Below, piece by piece: positions 43,429 through 52,233 of a stretch of DNA of 64,000 bases (position 1 is its first letter; each line of letters starts with the position of its first letter). Source of the stretch: Lysinibacillus cavernae (GTDB taxonomy: Bacteria > Bacillota > Bacilli > Bacillales_A > Planococcaceae); assembly GCF_009724685.1 (NCBI RefSeq), contig NZ_WMEF01000005.1, positions 1 through 64,000 of the forward strand, given 5' to 3'. A program made the translations under genes and the position numbers. Under the pieces are notes generated by a model, which saw only the letters and a program-made list of their open reading frames with translations, made no database searches and was not told the origin of the DNA.

Positions 43429-43998
43429 TTATTTTAAATCAAATACATTTTGATTGATCATTTTATGAAAGTAATGATCCATTTCTTCAGCAGTTACCCT
43501 TTCACTATTCTTTAACCACCAAATGTATAACTTTTCAATAATCCCTGAGTAGAATTCAATCACTATTTCTTCAGGGATTGAAGAATCATTGAAAAGTCGA
43601 TACAGTTCATGCTTCTCTTCTTTTTGGTTCTTAACATTTAAGGTTTGTATACATGCCATAAATTGACTATCATGCATTTGCACCTGTAAAATCCCACCTA
43701 ATACTTGGTGATTTAAAAGCTGTTCCAGTACTTTAAAAGGTTTTGTCAACCTATCATTAATAGGTATTTTTTCCATCTCTTCTCCTAGTTGATAAATTCC
43801 AACCTTCAATAAATCATTTTTATCCTCAAAATGTTTGTAGAAAGTTGTACGATGAACCATAGCACGGTCACATATTTGATTGATTGTAATCGTACTATAT
43901 TTTTGTTTACAATCAGTCATCAGTTCATACAATGACTGCCATAATAATTTATGTGTACGTCTAATCCTCAAATCAATTTGTTCTTCATTCAATTTCAT
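43429..43998 (-). CDS. TetR/AcrR-family regulator (189 aa)
   Basis: The N-terminal HTH (about 8-55) reads RIRRTHKLLWQSLYELMTDC then KQKYSTITINQICDRAMVHR and TTFYKHFEDKNDLL, a standard TetR pattern with the TTFYKHF recognition helix. The C-terminal helical ligand domain (60-189) resembles TetR_C of the DhaS/YvdT-like group. It is divergent from the MFS pump at 44142 and presumably represses it; two direct repeats lie between the genes. The inducer is unknown. Confidence 0.88.
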   Translation of the reverse strand: MKLNEEQIDLRIRRTHKLLWQSLYELMTDCKQKYSTITINQICDRAMVHRTTFYKHFEDKNDLLKVGIYQLGEEMEKIPINDRLTKPFKVLEQLLNHQVLGGILQVQMHDSQFMACIQTLNVKNQKEEKHELYRLFNDSSIPEEIVIEFYSGIIEKLYIWWLKNSERVTAEEMDHYFHKMINQNVFDLK

Positions 43999-44016
43999 CT
44001 ACACTTCTCCTAATTT

Positions 44017-44105
44017 GTAGTTTATTTATACATGTTAACTAATCTGAATCTTCCTAAATATAATCTACATATATATATTAATTTACATACAGTAGTTTAT
44101 CTATA
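44017..44105. promoter_or_regulatory. Two direct repeats in the tetR-MFS intergenic region
   Basis: GTAGTTTATYTATA occurs at 44017-44030 and 44092-44105, a 75-bp offset (about seven helical turns). One copy lies near each gene, fitting dual control by the TetR-family protein. The second is followed by GTGTATAAAATTATA, which may contain the MFS promoter -10. Confidence 0.45.
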
Positions 44106-44141
44106 GTGTATAAAATTATATGAAAGCGAAGGTAAACATTC

Positions 44142-45587
44142 ATGAATCTGTCATCCACGAGTCCTACTAACCATCAGCTTAATCTTACAAACTTAAAACA
44201 AGGTCCGATCATATTCGCATTAATTTTGGGTGCATTTGTTTCCCTTTTGAACGAAACATTGCTTGGTAACGCTTTACCTGTTTTAATGACAGAATTGAAT
44301 GTAACAGCGTCTACAATTCAGTGGCTTACAACAGCCTACATGCTAGTTGTTGGTATTTTAGTACCTATCACTGCACTGTTACAGCAATGGTTTACTACAA
44401 GGCAGATGTTCTTATCTGCAATGCTAACATTCTTAATAGGAACTATAATAGCAGCCCTATCACCATCTTTTTTCTTTTTATTAATAGGGCGAATAATTCA
44501 AGCATTTGGTACAGGGTTAATGCTTCCTCTATTGATGAATACGATCTTAATAATTTACCCATCTGAAAAACGTGGCGCTGCGATGGGGCTAGTTGGTCTT
44601 GTTATGCTTTTTGCACCAGCAATCGGTCCCACATTATCAGGTGTTATTATTGATTCATTGGAATGGCGTTGGTTATTCTATATGGTCATTCCTTTAACGG
44701 TCATATCAATCCTTATTGCATTTAAATATCTACAAAATGTTACAGAGCTCAAGAGACCAAAAGTTGATTATTTATCAATTATATTATCGACATTAGGTTT
44801 TGGCGGTATTGTATATAGTTTTAGTGCTTCTGGTGACTTAGGCTGGTCAGATTTAAAAGTTTTATTAGCAATAATAATCGGCGTTTTATCATTATTGTTT
44901 TTTACAATACGGCAATTAAAAATTGAAAATCCCATACTAGACCTTCGAGCATTTAGCTTTCCAATGTTCACTTTACCCGTAGTGATAATGTTCATCGTTA
45001 TGATGACTATGTTTTCTACTATGGCGTTGTTACCTATGTTTTTACAAACAGTCTTATTGGTAACAGCTTTTAAATCAGGATTAATCATGCTACCTGGAAG
45101 TATTATCAGTGGTATAATGGGACCTATTGCTGGAAGCTTGTTCGACAAGTACAGAGCCAAGTCAATTATTATTCCTGGTATTATTCTAGTAGCGTTAGGC
45201 GTATTTTTATTTACAACTCTTGATAAAGATACATCCGTTTTGCAACTTATTGTTATGCACAGTTTGCTAATGTTAGGTATTATTTTTGTCATGACCTCTC
45301 AAACATTTGGTTTAAATCAATTAACACCTAATCTGTATCCCCATGGTACAGCAATATTCAATACCTTATCGCAAGTAGCTGGCGCAATTGGCACCGCTTT
45401 AGGGATTTCTAAGATGTCCTCTGGTACATCCGCCTATATGGAAGAATCAAACCATCCTTCCAATCCAATTGAAAAAATAAATGGATTAACATCTGGCTTC
45501 CACGATTCATTTATGATGGCGTTATATTTAATAGTAATTGCTTTAGTAGTATCACTGTTTATTAAAGATCAAAAAAAGAAAAACTAA
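44142..45587 (+). CDS. DHA2-family (14-helix) MFS drug efflux pump (481 aa)
   Basis: A proton-coupled multidrug exporter of the LmrB/EmrB/QacA type. The family signature after helix 1 is LNETLLGNALPVLMTELNVT then ASTIQWLTTAYML (about 26-58). Motif A-like PITALLQQWFTTRQMFLSAM, and motif C-like GLVGLVMLFAPAIGPTLSGV I follow (about 148-168). Fourteen hydrophobic helices can be counted. GAAGGT lies about 10 bases before ATG 44142. Expression is probably controlled by the divergent TetR-family gene. Its natural substrate is unknown. Confidence 0.92.
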   Translation: MNLSSTSPTNHQLNLTNLKQGPIIFALILGAFVSLLNETLLGNALPVLMTELNVTASTIQWLTTAYMLVVGILVPITALLQQWFTTRQMFLSAMLTFLIGTIIAALSPSFFFLLIGRIIQAFGTGLMLPLLMNTILIIYPSEKRGAAMGLVGLVMLFAPAIGPTLSGVIIDSLEWRWLFYMVIPLTVISILIAFKYLQNVTELKRPKVDYLSIILSTLGFGGIVYSFSASGDLGWSDLKVLLAIIIGVLSLLFFTIRQLKIENPILDLRAFSFPMFTLPVVIMFIVMMTMFSTMALLPMFLQTVLLVTAFKSGLIMLPGSIISGIMGPIAGSLFDKYRAKSIIIPGIILVALGVFLFTTLDKDTSVLQLIVMHSLLMLGIIFVMTSQTFGLNQLTPNLYPHGTAIFNTLSQVAGAIGTALGISKMSSGTSAYMEESNHPSNPIEKINGLTSGFHDSFMMALYLIVIALVVSLFIKDQKKKN

Positions 45588-45627
45588 TATCAAGATAACT
45601 AAATTAAAAGCCCAGGCTCAAAATTTT

Positions 45628-45688
45628 GATATGCTCCCTAGGTAGACAAATTAAAAAATTAAATTTGTTTATCTAAGGGGACCATATC
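45628..45688. repeat. 61-bp imperfect palindrome, MITE-like
   Basis: GATATGCTCCCTAGGTAGAC at the left matches the inverted right end (GATATGGTCCCCTTAGATAA reading the other strand), with AT-rich centre AAATT...AATTT. The near-full-length inverted symmetry looks like two transposon ends brought together or a very small MITE. It lies 40 bases after the MFS stop. A short hairpin (AAGCCA/TGGCTT) follows at 45744-45766. Confidence 0.5.
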
Positions 45689-45942
45689 ATTAATGAGTGC
45701 TTGGTTATTTGAATTTCAAGGCGCTAAAAATAAAAAGCCACTCGAAATGAATGGCTTGATCACTATTTTAACTTAGATCTCTATCTAAAATTAAAGAGCA
45801 TCATTCTTTATTTGAATGATACTCCTCTAAAAACTGCACTTACTTATGATACGATTCTCCGTACCACTCCAAAGTGTGGTTTTAAATAAACTAAAGATTT
45901 TTACTTATCTTTCCAACATTTGTTAGTGGCACAACGATTTTT

Positions 45943-46128
45943 TTATAATCGCTCTAAATCCTGGTATTCTTTCATATAAGGACCATCCTCTGCAACGAAT
46001 GAATGATACAATGCCTTTACTGCGTAATTTTTCTCTAAACCCATTTCAGATTTTAGCTTTTTTAATTCATCATGCAACGCTCGATGTTCATTGATAAGCT
46101 TTAGCATAATTGATTTATTATATTTCAT
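45943..46128 (-). CDS. Small helical protein (61 aa)
   Basis: AAAAGGACGG precedes ATG 46128. The sequence MKYNKSIMLKLINEHRALHD then ELKKLKSEMGLEKNYAVKAL is almost fully helical, charged, with heptad-like hydrophobic spacing (about 8-27), followed by YHSFVAEDGPYMKEYQDLERL. There is no membrane segment. It may form a small coiled coil. No family recognised; monocistronic. Confidence 0.5.
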   Translation of the reverse strand: MKYNKSIMLKLINEHRALHDELKKLKSEMGLEKNYAVKALYHSFVAEDGPYMKEYQDLERL

Positions 46129-46871
46129 TAGATCCGTCCTTTTTGTTTATAACTTGAATAATTACAACTTTAAAATACTAAAATTCAGGAGAATTATGCA
46201 GAACTGCAAAATCCTCAGTCATCTGATGTTGTACTATTTTGTAAAGTGTAACTGTCCTATTAATGCTTAACAATTAACGTTATTAATTTTCATGTCAAAG
46301 CTCGCGTTATTTGTTGAAGCTATATTACACCATTATCACTCATAATCGCAAGAATATCCTTTAAAGATGCAATAGATACTATGCAATTTGTACCCCTGAA
46401 ATGTTGTTATATAAGTATTTGTAGTACTACCTAAAGTGTTCATAAATGGCAATTTTGTTATTAAGGTTTAATGATTTTAAAAACATTGAGAATATAGCTT
46501 TTTCTCAAAAAAACTATATATCCTACGATACTCATTTAAGGTATTAAAGGAAAATGAATTGGGGTACATTTGTGGTACAGTAATTTTTGCTGTTTTGTAC
46601 CACTAATATAAATCAAATCCGGGCAAGTGTATGTTTCTTCACCCGAAGTATTCATTATTTTTAACACTAAAATTATTAAATAAATTTATGTATATGTCAC
46701 TCATTTTTATGAATGAGTGACTTCCTTTTTTTATATAAAACTGTTCATTGCCTCTAATTTCAAATTTCAAATTAGGTTAACTATGACACATACAATCCCA
46801 GCAGTTACAATCAAACATACTGTTTAAATGAAACTAGGTGCTAGACATTCGTATAATCTTTGAGCTAACGT
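46129..46871. other. Gap with a GGGGTAC locus and a terminator
   Basis: GGGGTAC at 46561-46567 and GTGGTAC at 46572-46578 are followed by the inverted GTACCAC at 46597-46603, which resembles the integrase-linked motif at 2.3 and 52.2 kb. No integrase sequence is recognisable next to it. A clean terminator hairpin (GTCACTCATT / AATGAGTGAC, 46696-46721, then T7) follows. I see no gene. Confidence 0.45.
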
Positions 46872-47726
46872 CTAAATACGCATTAATACACCATTAGGTT
46901 TTGGTAATTCTTGAGCTGAAATTTGATTCATTTTACAAAAATGTTTAAAAAATTGTTGTGCCAGCTCTCGTTCATTTGGGTCAACTTTCAATGAAACTAT
47001 ATCAAGCAATATTTGAGCCATCCATAAATTTTCAAAATAACGGTATTTACCTGTTTTCCATATCATTTTTTCAGGGGATTTTTCATTTGTATAATACTTC
47101 CAGAAAAATAACTGATCCGATTCCTGTTTTGTAAGTTGAATTCTGTATATTGAATGAGCAGGAATATATCCATCTTCACAAATTTTACCGACAAAATCCT
47201 CTTTCACCATATAGACACCTAAGATACGTCTGTCTTTTTCAGGCATGCCGGAATCTATTGCTGTTAATAGTACAGCGCTATTTGGGTGCAAGCGGCTCGG
47301 CTTGTTTGGCTTTCCTTTGTTATTACCACTTTTCAATATTCCTGAAAAAACTTTCCACTCTGAAAAAGAACTATACTCTTCTTCCGTGTCACACCAAAAA
47401 ACCATTTGTGATGAGGGATGAAGTTTATGGTTTTTCATAAGTTTTTCATGTTCCAAGCGAAGTGCCAGTTTTTTTCGTTGTAGTTTTTTTTCCTCTTCCT
47501 TCTTCAATTCCTCCTCTTTACGTTCATTTTCCTTTTTTTGTATAATTTCTTCAAGTGACTTAGCATCACTTTTATCGTGTAGTTTTAGATGCTTTCCAAA
47601 TACATCAGGGAAAACAAACTTTTTATTTTCCGATGCGAAATGTATTTCAATACTAGAATCATTATGCTTAACTATACTACCTATGCCAAAACGCTTGTGA
47701 GTAACTTTCTTATTGATTAGATTCAT
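46872..47726 (-). CDS. Coiled-coil protein with tudor/KOW-like N-terminus (284 aa)
   Basis: AAGGAGG precedes ATG 47726. Residues 1-48 (NKKVTHKRFGIGSIVKHNDS, then IEIHFASENKKFVFPDVF) form a small beta-barrel pattern (G-x-G-x-V ... I-x-F ... K-F-x-FP) seen at the N-termini of several Firmicutes proteins. Residues 58-100 are a highly charged coiled coil (KKENERKEEELKKEEEKKLQ). The C-terminal 180 residues have no recognised family; they contain MVFWCDTEEEYSSFSEWKVF, SAVLLTAIDSGMPEKDRRILG and FWKYYTNEKSPEKMIWKTGK. Probably a cytoplasmic binding protein; function unknown. Confidence 0.6.
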   Translation of the reverse strand: MNLINKKVTHKRFGIGSIVKHNDSSIEIHFASENKKFVFPDVFGKHLKLHDKSDAKSLEEIIQKKENERKEEELKKEEEKKLQRKKLALRLEHEKLMKNHKLHPSSQMVFWCDTEEEYSSFSEWKVFSGILKSGNNKGKPNKPSRLHPNSAVLLTAIDSGMPEKDRRILGVYMVKEDFVGKICEDGYIPAHSIYRIQLTKQESDQLFFWKYYTNEKSPEKMIWKTGKYRYFENLWMAQILLDIVSLKVDPNERELAQQFFKHFCKMNQISAQELPKPNGVLMRI

Positions 47727-48011
47727 TATTCTAGTCCTCCTTAAGGAATAAAAGCCCGGTTACAATTAGATAGTAAATTAATATTTTTATTCAACTAACT
47801 TCCTTAAAAGCTCATAACTTTTTAATTTTTTCTTTGGCTTATAAAAGGATATTAAAAAAACGTACCCAAATTCTATCTGCAAAAAAGGACATCGGAATTC
47901 GAAATACGATTTTAAAAAATAATTGTAAGACTATTATAACATTTATTTATAATTTCACAAATTTATTGTTGACAACTTATTTTTCCATAGGGTAAAATAT
48001 AAATTTATTCT

Positions 48012-48211
48012 TTGAATTCACTTTGATCAGATACTATGAAAATCGGTGAAGAGAATCGCTCTTTCATGACTGAGGATGCTGCTAACACCACTACCTGGTT
48101 GATTAAAATTGGCAACAACTGTGATTGGATCTTTCAGTATATCTAACCCTTCTAACATTTTTTCATGTCTATACAAATGATTGATCTATCTAGCATGCCT
48201 TCGTAGTTCAT
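48012..48211 (-). pseudogene. UvrX-type Y-family DNA polymerase, N-terminal relic
   Basis: From ATG 48211 the frame reads MNYEGMLDRSIICIDMKK and then stops; a second frame gives MLEGLDILKDPITVVANFNQ then PGS, and a third gives VVLAASSVMKERFSSPIFIV. In order these match the start of UvrX/DinB-like polymerases (CIDMKSFYASC ... PIAVVGN ... GSVVLAASP-x-MKK), with a small deletion where FYASC should be and two frame changes. The rest is absent. UvrX is usually carried by prophages. Confidence 0.6.
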
Positions 48212-48402
48212 ACAACGCCACGCTGCTTATAAATAACTGGAACAGCAGAAAGAGCATGACTGATTAAAAACGTAAGCTTTGTTTGTCTCATGTAACAGAA
48301 TGCTTGCAATGAATCGCCAACGATTTTTATGACCTTTATTTGTCTTTTTGTTACAGATCCATTTTTAGAACGTCGCATTTCTTTAATCAGTTGTTTTCTC
48401 AT
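48208..48402 (-). CDS. Small ORF coupled to the uvrX relic (64 aa)
   Basis: AGGAAGGAA lies about 6 bases before ATG 48402, and its TGA overlaps the ATG of the uvrX relic (ATGA), the hallmark of translational coupling. The protein is basic (MRKQLIKEMRRSKNGSVTKR) with a moderately hydrophobic C-terminal half. In phages a small YolD-like gene often precedes uvrX, but this sequence does not look like YolD. It may be intact or a relic. Confidence 0.4.
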   Translation of the reverse strand: MRKQLIKEMRRSKNGSVTKRQIKVIKIVGDSLQAFCYMRQTKLTFLISHALSAVPVIYKQRGVV

Positions 48403-48514
48403 CTAAGTTCCTTCCTAATACGTGAGATGTTAATTTACACAAGAACTTTGTTTGTATATTAATTAGAAAAAATAATTGTATTTGGACAAGATGAAATTTA
48501 TGGAAATAAAAAAA

Positions 48515-48548
48515 GACCTGGTACTCACTTTCAATTGAGCGCCTGGTC
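48515..48548 (-). terminator. Terminator of the 23-aa gene
   Basis: The stem GACC-GG-CTCA / TGAG-CC-GGTC contains a mismatch and G-U pairs; on the minus strand it is followed by TTTTTTT. A very similar hairpin is at 57707-57733. Confidence 0.65.
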
Positions 48549-48618
48549 ATTTGTTCATATGGCTAATAAGTAATTCTTCTACCTGTGTTTTTAGTACTTG
48601 ATTAGCGTACCTTAACAT
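48547..48618 (-). CDS. Micro-ORF of 23 residues with its own terminator
   Basis: MLRYANQVLKTQVEELLISH then MNK, with GAGG 6-7 bases before ATG 48618. The stop codon overlaps the start of a strong terminator. The peptide is an amphipathic helix. Ribosome binding site plus immediate terminator gives a coherent one-gene unit, either a microprotein or the end of a small regulated transcript. Confidence 0.4.
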   Translation of the reverse strand: MLRYANQVLKTQVEELLISHMNK

Positions 48619-48685
48619 CGGGTACCTCTTTACATTTCAATTATTTACCTATAGTATATTTAAACATTTTTTAAGGAGTGATGAG

Positions 48686-49027
48686 ATGACTAAAGAAGGA
48701 GCTGAAAGGGATCTTACTCAAGAAGAAATCGAAAGAATATTAAGCGAAAATAATAACGAAACAATTGGTCGTATTGCAACTGACGAAGATATTCAATTTA
48801 TTAAAGCAGAAATAATTAAATTCATACAAAAAGAAATGTATTCTAACCCTACTGATCAACAATTTATCGTAAACTTACAAAAACTACTCCATCACATTTC
48901 CAGTTTTGATGTAACAATTAATGATACTTTCTCTGACAGTATTATTTGTACTTTTAAACCAAAAGAAAAAAAACTCATTACTAATGATTTAAATGATATT
49001 CAATTCATAACTATCCATAAAGAATGA
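48686..49027 (+). CDS. Hypothetical acidic protein (113 aa)
   Basis: AAGGAGTGATG precedes ATG 48686. Soluble and acidic; helical N-terminal half (AERDLTQEEIERILSENNNE, then DIQFIKAEIIKFIQKEMYS) and a strand-rich C-terminal half (SFDVTINDTFSDSIICTFKP, then DIQFITIHKE). No family recognised. It is monocistronic with a terminator at 49045-49078. Confidence 0.6.
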   Translation: MTKEGAERDLTQEEIERILSENNNETIGRIATDEDIQFIKAEIIKFIQKEMYSNPTDQQFIVNLQKLLHHISSFDVTINDTFSDSIICTFKPKEKKLITNDLNDIQFITIHKE

Positions 49028-49044
49028 ATTTACTTTAAAAAAAC

Positions 49045-49078
49045 CCTAAATAACAACTTTTCCGAGTTATTATTTAGG
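49045..49078. terminator. Terminator
   Basis: CCTAAATAA / TTATTTAGG type stem 18 bases after the stop of the 113-aa gene; T-rich on both strands. Confidence 0.65.
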
Positions 49079-49103
49079 ATTGGTTTTAGTTTAATTCGCA
49101 TAA

Positions 49104-49295
49104 CTATTCGTAATAGAAAGTCTCATCAGCTTTACTTACAATTCCTTTTGATGCTGTATCAATGGCTTTACCATCTCTTATTACTGCTTCTATCACCATT
49201 TTCGCAGGGTTACCAAAATGAACAACTGATTTTAATCTGGATATTTTGGTAATACCATATTTAACATTAGATTCATTAAAGGGCTCTGAAAACAT
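49104..49295 (-). CDS. Hypothetical ORF, probably a gene end (63 aa or more)
   Basis: The frame MFSEPFNESNVKYGITKISR then LKSVVHFGNPAKMVIEAVIR... ends at 49104. It stays open upstream for about 45 more codons (NIFKGTKIGGNIKGWSLSPG), but no good start with a ribosome binding site appears. That pattern suggests the C-terminal part of a larger protein whose 5' end has been lost. No family recognised. Confidence 0.35.
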   Translation of the reverse strand: MFSEPFNESNVKYGITKISRLKSVVHFGNPAKMVIEAVIRDGKAIDTASKGIVSKADETFYYE

Positions 49296-49623
49296 TAAAA
49301 TCCTCTTTGTTGCACCTGGTGATAAAGACCACCCCTTTATATTTCCTCCAATTTTTGTTCCCTTGAATATATTTTGTTGTATATGGATTTAGTAGATAAA
49401 CAGAAGACTAACACAGTTGTCTATTTTTTGTATATATTATTATAATTATTTTCCATGAAAAAATTACATATATAATGTTCCATAGTTAGGCGCTACCCCA
49501 TTTACTTAACCATATAATCCGCCTTCTGCACCTCTATATCCATTTGATAAGAATCAATCATAAAGTTCTACATAAGTTACACTTTCATTCAAGCCGTTTT
49601 GATAAGCCCATTAAGGCTTTGTT
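49296..49623. other. Gap without recognised features
   Basis: Apart from the open upstream extension of the 49104 ORF, I see no gene, hairpin or repeat worth naming between it and the pepD stop codon. Confidence 0.4.
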
Positions 49624-51093
49624 TTACCAATGAAAATTTTTCATTTTTTTCAAAGTGTAAAGAAAGTATTCCCAATTTTGTATTGTTGAAGGAATACTTA
49701 AATGTTCATTAGGGGTATGCACATAAAATATATCAGGACCAATAGAAATGGCATCTAAGTCTGGAATTTTATCTACTAAAATACCACATTCTATCCCGGC
49801 ATGTACTGCAATGATTTCAATATCTGTACCATATTTCTCTTTATAAGCTTCTTCAAATACGTTTCTAAGTTTTGATTCAGGACGATATGGCCATTCTGGA
49901 TAATCTGAATCCGTAGATAAATCACCGCCAAGCATACCAGCGATTATCTGTGCCTGATTAATTATTGAGTCCTTTAGGCTTTTAATCGAACTTCTTGTTT
50001 CACTTTCATACTTTATCACTGTGTCGTATGTATTTACGACTCCTAAATTTGTTGAACTCTCAACTAGACCTTCAACTTCCATACTTCTACTTTGAACACC
50101 ATTTGGTATTAACATGAGAGCAGCAATAGCTTTCTCCTTTGTTGTTTTTGAAAAAACTTTTCCCACAGTAGTATCAATCCGTTCAAGTCTAATACTAATA
50201 TTTGGATCGGAAGTCTGTAATTCATTTTTTAGCATTCTATTCCATGCTTCTATTTTTATGAAAAATTCCTCAACTATATCTGGATGAAGTTGTATTATGA
50301 CTTCTGCTTCACGGGGAATGGCGTTTACTTTTACTCCCCCTTTAATTTCATGTATAAAGTAAGGAAAATCATTTGATAAATCATATAGGACTCTCCCTAA
50401 TAATTTAATGGCATTGCCTCTTCCTTTATCAATAGATATACCAGAATGTCCTCCTTGTAGCCCACAAATACTCAAATAATACGTTACAGCATTTTCTGGA
50501 GAATTGTCCCAAACAATAGGGATTTTTTGAGTAACAATAACTCCACCTGCACTACTTACTAACAACTTTCTATCTTCTTCTGAATCAATATTAATAAGAA
50601 ATTTACCTTCGAGATGAACTGGGTCGACTGCATGAGCCCCTCTCATAGTTGTTTCTTCTTCTGTCGTAATAAGTATTTCAAGAGAAGGATGGGGAATGTC
50701 AGAAGAATCCAACAAAGCCAAGGAATAAGCGACGGCAATCCCATTATCTGCACCTAAAGTAGTATCTGTAGCATACAGCATTTCCCCTACAATTCTTAAC
50801 TGTAAAGGATCTTTATCAAAATCATGACTGTTGCCTTTATTTTTTTCACAAACCATATCCATATGCCCCTGAATAATTACAGTCGGTACGTTTTCATAGC
50901 CTGATGTGGCTGCTTTTTTGATAATTACATTAAATGCTTCATCTTGTATAACTTCAAGATTACGTTCTCTAGCAAAACGAACTAAGTAGTCGCTAATCCC
51001 TTTTTCATTCGCCGAACCACGGGGGATATTAGATATCTCCGCAAAATAATGAAACACAGGATGTTTTGTTAATTCAACCAAGCTATTATACAT
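49624..51093 (-). CDS. pepD: Aminoacyl-histidine dipeptidase PepD (489 aa)
   Basis: A cytoplasmic M20-family zinc dipeptidase that cleaves Xaa-His dipeptides such as carnosine. I use ATG 51093 (AAGGG 8-10 bases upstream). The N-terminus HPVFHYFAEISNIPRGSANE is diagnostic of PepD. Metal-binding residues lie in IIQGHMDMVCEKNKG (H and D), TLGADNGIAVAYSLAL (D), TTEEETTMRGAH (EE) and the C-terminal AVHAGIECGIL and VHTPNEHL (H). The lid domain (about 210-380) is complete. The length matches the family (about 485). It is a single gene. Confidence 0.95.
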   Translation of the reverse strand: MYNSLVELTKHPVFHYFAEISNIPRGSANEKGISDYLVRFARERNLEVIQDEAFNVIIKKAATSGYENVPTVIIQGHMDMVCEKNKGNSHDFDKDPLQLRIVGEMLYATDTTLGADNGIAVAYSLALLDSSDIPHPSLEILITTEEETTMRGAHAVDPVHLEGKFLINIDSEEDRKLLVSSAGGVIVTQKIPIVWDNSPENAVTYYLSICGLQGGHSGISIDKGRGNAIKLLGRVLYDLSNDFPYFIHEIKGGVKVNAIPREAEVIIQLHPDIVEEFFIKIEAWNRMLKNELQTSDPNISIRLERIDTTVGKVFSKTTKEKAIAALMLIPNGVQSRSMEVEGLVESSTNLGVVNTYDTVIKYESETRSSIKSLKDSIINQAQIIAGMLGGDLSTDSDYPEWPYRPESKLRNVFEEAYKEKYGTDIEIIAVHAGIECGILVDKIPDLDAISIGPDIFYVHTPNEHLSIPSTIQNWEYFLYTLKKMKNFHW

Positions 51094-51380
51094 TTTACTC
51101 ACCCTTTTCTATTTTTTTCGACCAATAGATAATGACTACTTCCATGATTACAAATACAATTTCTAAAGTAAACATAAATATGCAAATATGTGAATATCTT
51201 TTACTCTTGCTGTAAAATAGATAATAGAATCAATGCCCTGCTTAGAAATTTCTCCTACAATGAGTCACCTTAATGGCTATCCCTATATGTAATTAATTTG
51301 ACTATATAGTAACTATACACTCTAAAATCTTTATAAGAACAATCAATTGTTTTAATTATTTATTTTGGAGGAAATATAAG

Positions 51381-51905
51381 ATGAAAAAATGTATAAAGTT
51401 ACGACCATTGGAGAGAGAAGATTTAAAATATGTTCATAAATTAAATAATGACTCTAAAATTATGTCATATTGGTTTGAAGAACCTTATGAATCTTTTGTT
51501 GAGTTGCAAGATTTATTTGAAAAACATATTCATAAACAAAGTGAGAGACGCTTTATTGTTGAAGAGGAAAAAAATATTATTGGACTAGTCGAACTAGTAG
51601 AAATTGATCTAATACACCGTAATGCTGAATTTCAAATTATCATTGATCCTAGCTGTCAAGGACAAGGATACGCCTACACTTCTACTTTCCTAGCTATGAA
51701 TTATGCATTCAATATTTTAAATCTACACAAATTATATTTATTAGTCGATAAACAAAATGAAAAAGCCATTCATATATATAAAAAGGCGGGCTTTAGTATT
51801 GAAGGAGAACTCAGGGAGGAATTTTTTACTGAGGGTTCTTATCGAGATGTTCTCCGTATGTGTATTATGCAATATGAGTTCAATGGTGAAACAACTCCTA
51901 CCTAA
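51381..51905 (+). CDS. speG: Spermidine N1-acetyltransferase SpeG (174 aa)
   Basis: Acetylates spermidine and spermine with acetyl-CoA, lowering polyamine toxicity. Similarity to E. coli SpeG is very clear over the whole length: [94 protein letters not shown] and [11 protein letters not shown]. Only the C-terminal tail differs. GGAGG precedes ATG 51381. Acidic allosteric-site residues (E in the FEEPYE loop) are present. The gene stands alone; agmatine deiminase at 34 kb is another polyamine-related gene in the window. Confidence 0.95.
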   Translation: MKKCIKLRPLEREDLKYVHKLNNDSKIMSYWFEEPYESFVELQDLFEKHIHKQSERRFIVEEEKNIIGLVELVEIDLIHRNAEFQIIIDPSCQGQGYAYTSTFLAMNYAFNILNLHKLYLLVDKQNEKAIHIYKKAGFSIEGELREEFFTEGSYRDVLRMCIMQYEFNGETTPT

Positions 51906-51974
51906 ATCAGTAGTACTAGGAAAAAATATTTGATATAAAAACAAGGCTGCTATTTTTTAAAATTACTGATTTAT

Positions 51975-52163
51975 AAAATCCGCCACACATTTGGAAATAT
52001 TCAAATTGTTGAGGGAACTGCTGACACAACAGTTGAAAAAATTATTGGGGATACCCATGAAAAGGTTATGAGGGTAAATGCGTAATCCTTCGCTGATGAG
52101 GAAATAAAGGCAATTCGATTTTTTTCATTATTAAAGAACGATTTAAATCACTTTAATCTTTAA
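51975..52163 (+). pseudogene. Second tyrosine integrase, C-terminal relic
   Basis: The frame has no start and reads KIRHTFGNIQIVEGTADTTV then EKIIGDTHEKVMRVNA, TAA (52083-52085), SFADEEIKAIRFFSLLKNDL, ending at 52161. RHTF, the second-His region (GDTHEKV) and SFADEE correspond to the integrase C-terminus at 2.1-2.3 kb (RHTFATI ... YAHSFAERE). The catalytic tyrosine is not preserved. The 5' two-thirds are missing. Confidence 0.7.
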
Positions 52164-52167
52164 TTTT

Positions 52168-52186
52168 AGGGTACAAAGTGGGGTAC
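52168..52186 (+). repeat. GGGGTAC pair after the integrase relic
   Basis: AGGGTAC (52168-52174) and GGGGTAC (52180-52186) are 12 bp apart, exactly as after the integrase at 2.3 kb. A short hairpin ACCCTT / AAGGGTTTAAA follows (about 52205-52231), also as there. Confidence 0.55.
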
Positions 52187-52233
52187 AATCAATGATTATA
52201 CCCCACACCCTTAATAAATAAGGGTTTAAATGC

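Noticed and set aside
44768..45292. 174-aa minus-strand ORF inside the MFS gene
   Set aside because: It is long only because of the codon pattern of the membrane protein on the other strand; no ribosome binding site, and the plus frame is clearly a 14-helix transporter.
1..52231. The whole span between the two integrase/GGGGTAC loci as one 50-kb integrated element with attL and attR
   Set aside because: The span contains ordinary chromosomal genes (ku, ligD, pepD, LPMO, RidA), no conjugation, replication or structural phage genes, and the shared sequence beyond the motif is too short for a duplicated att core.
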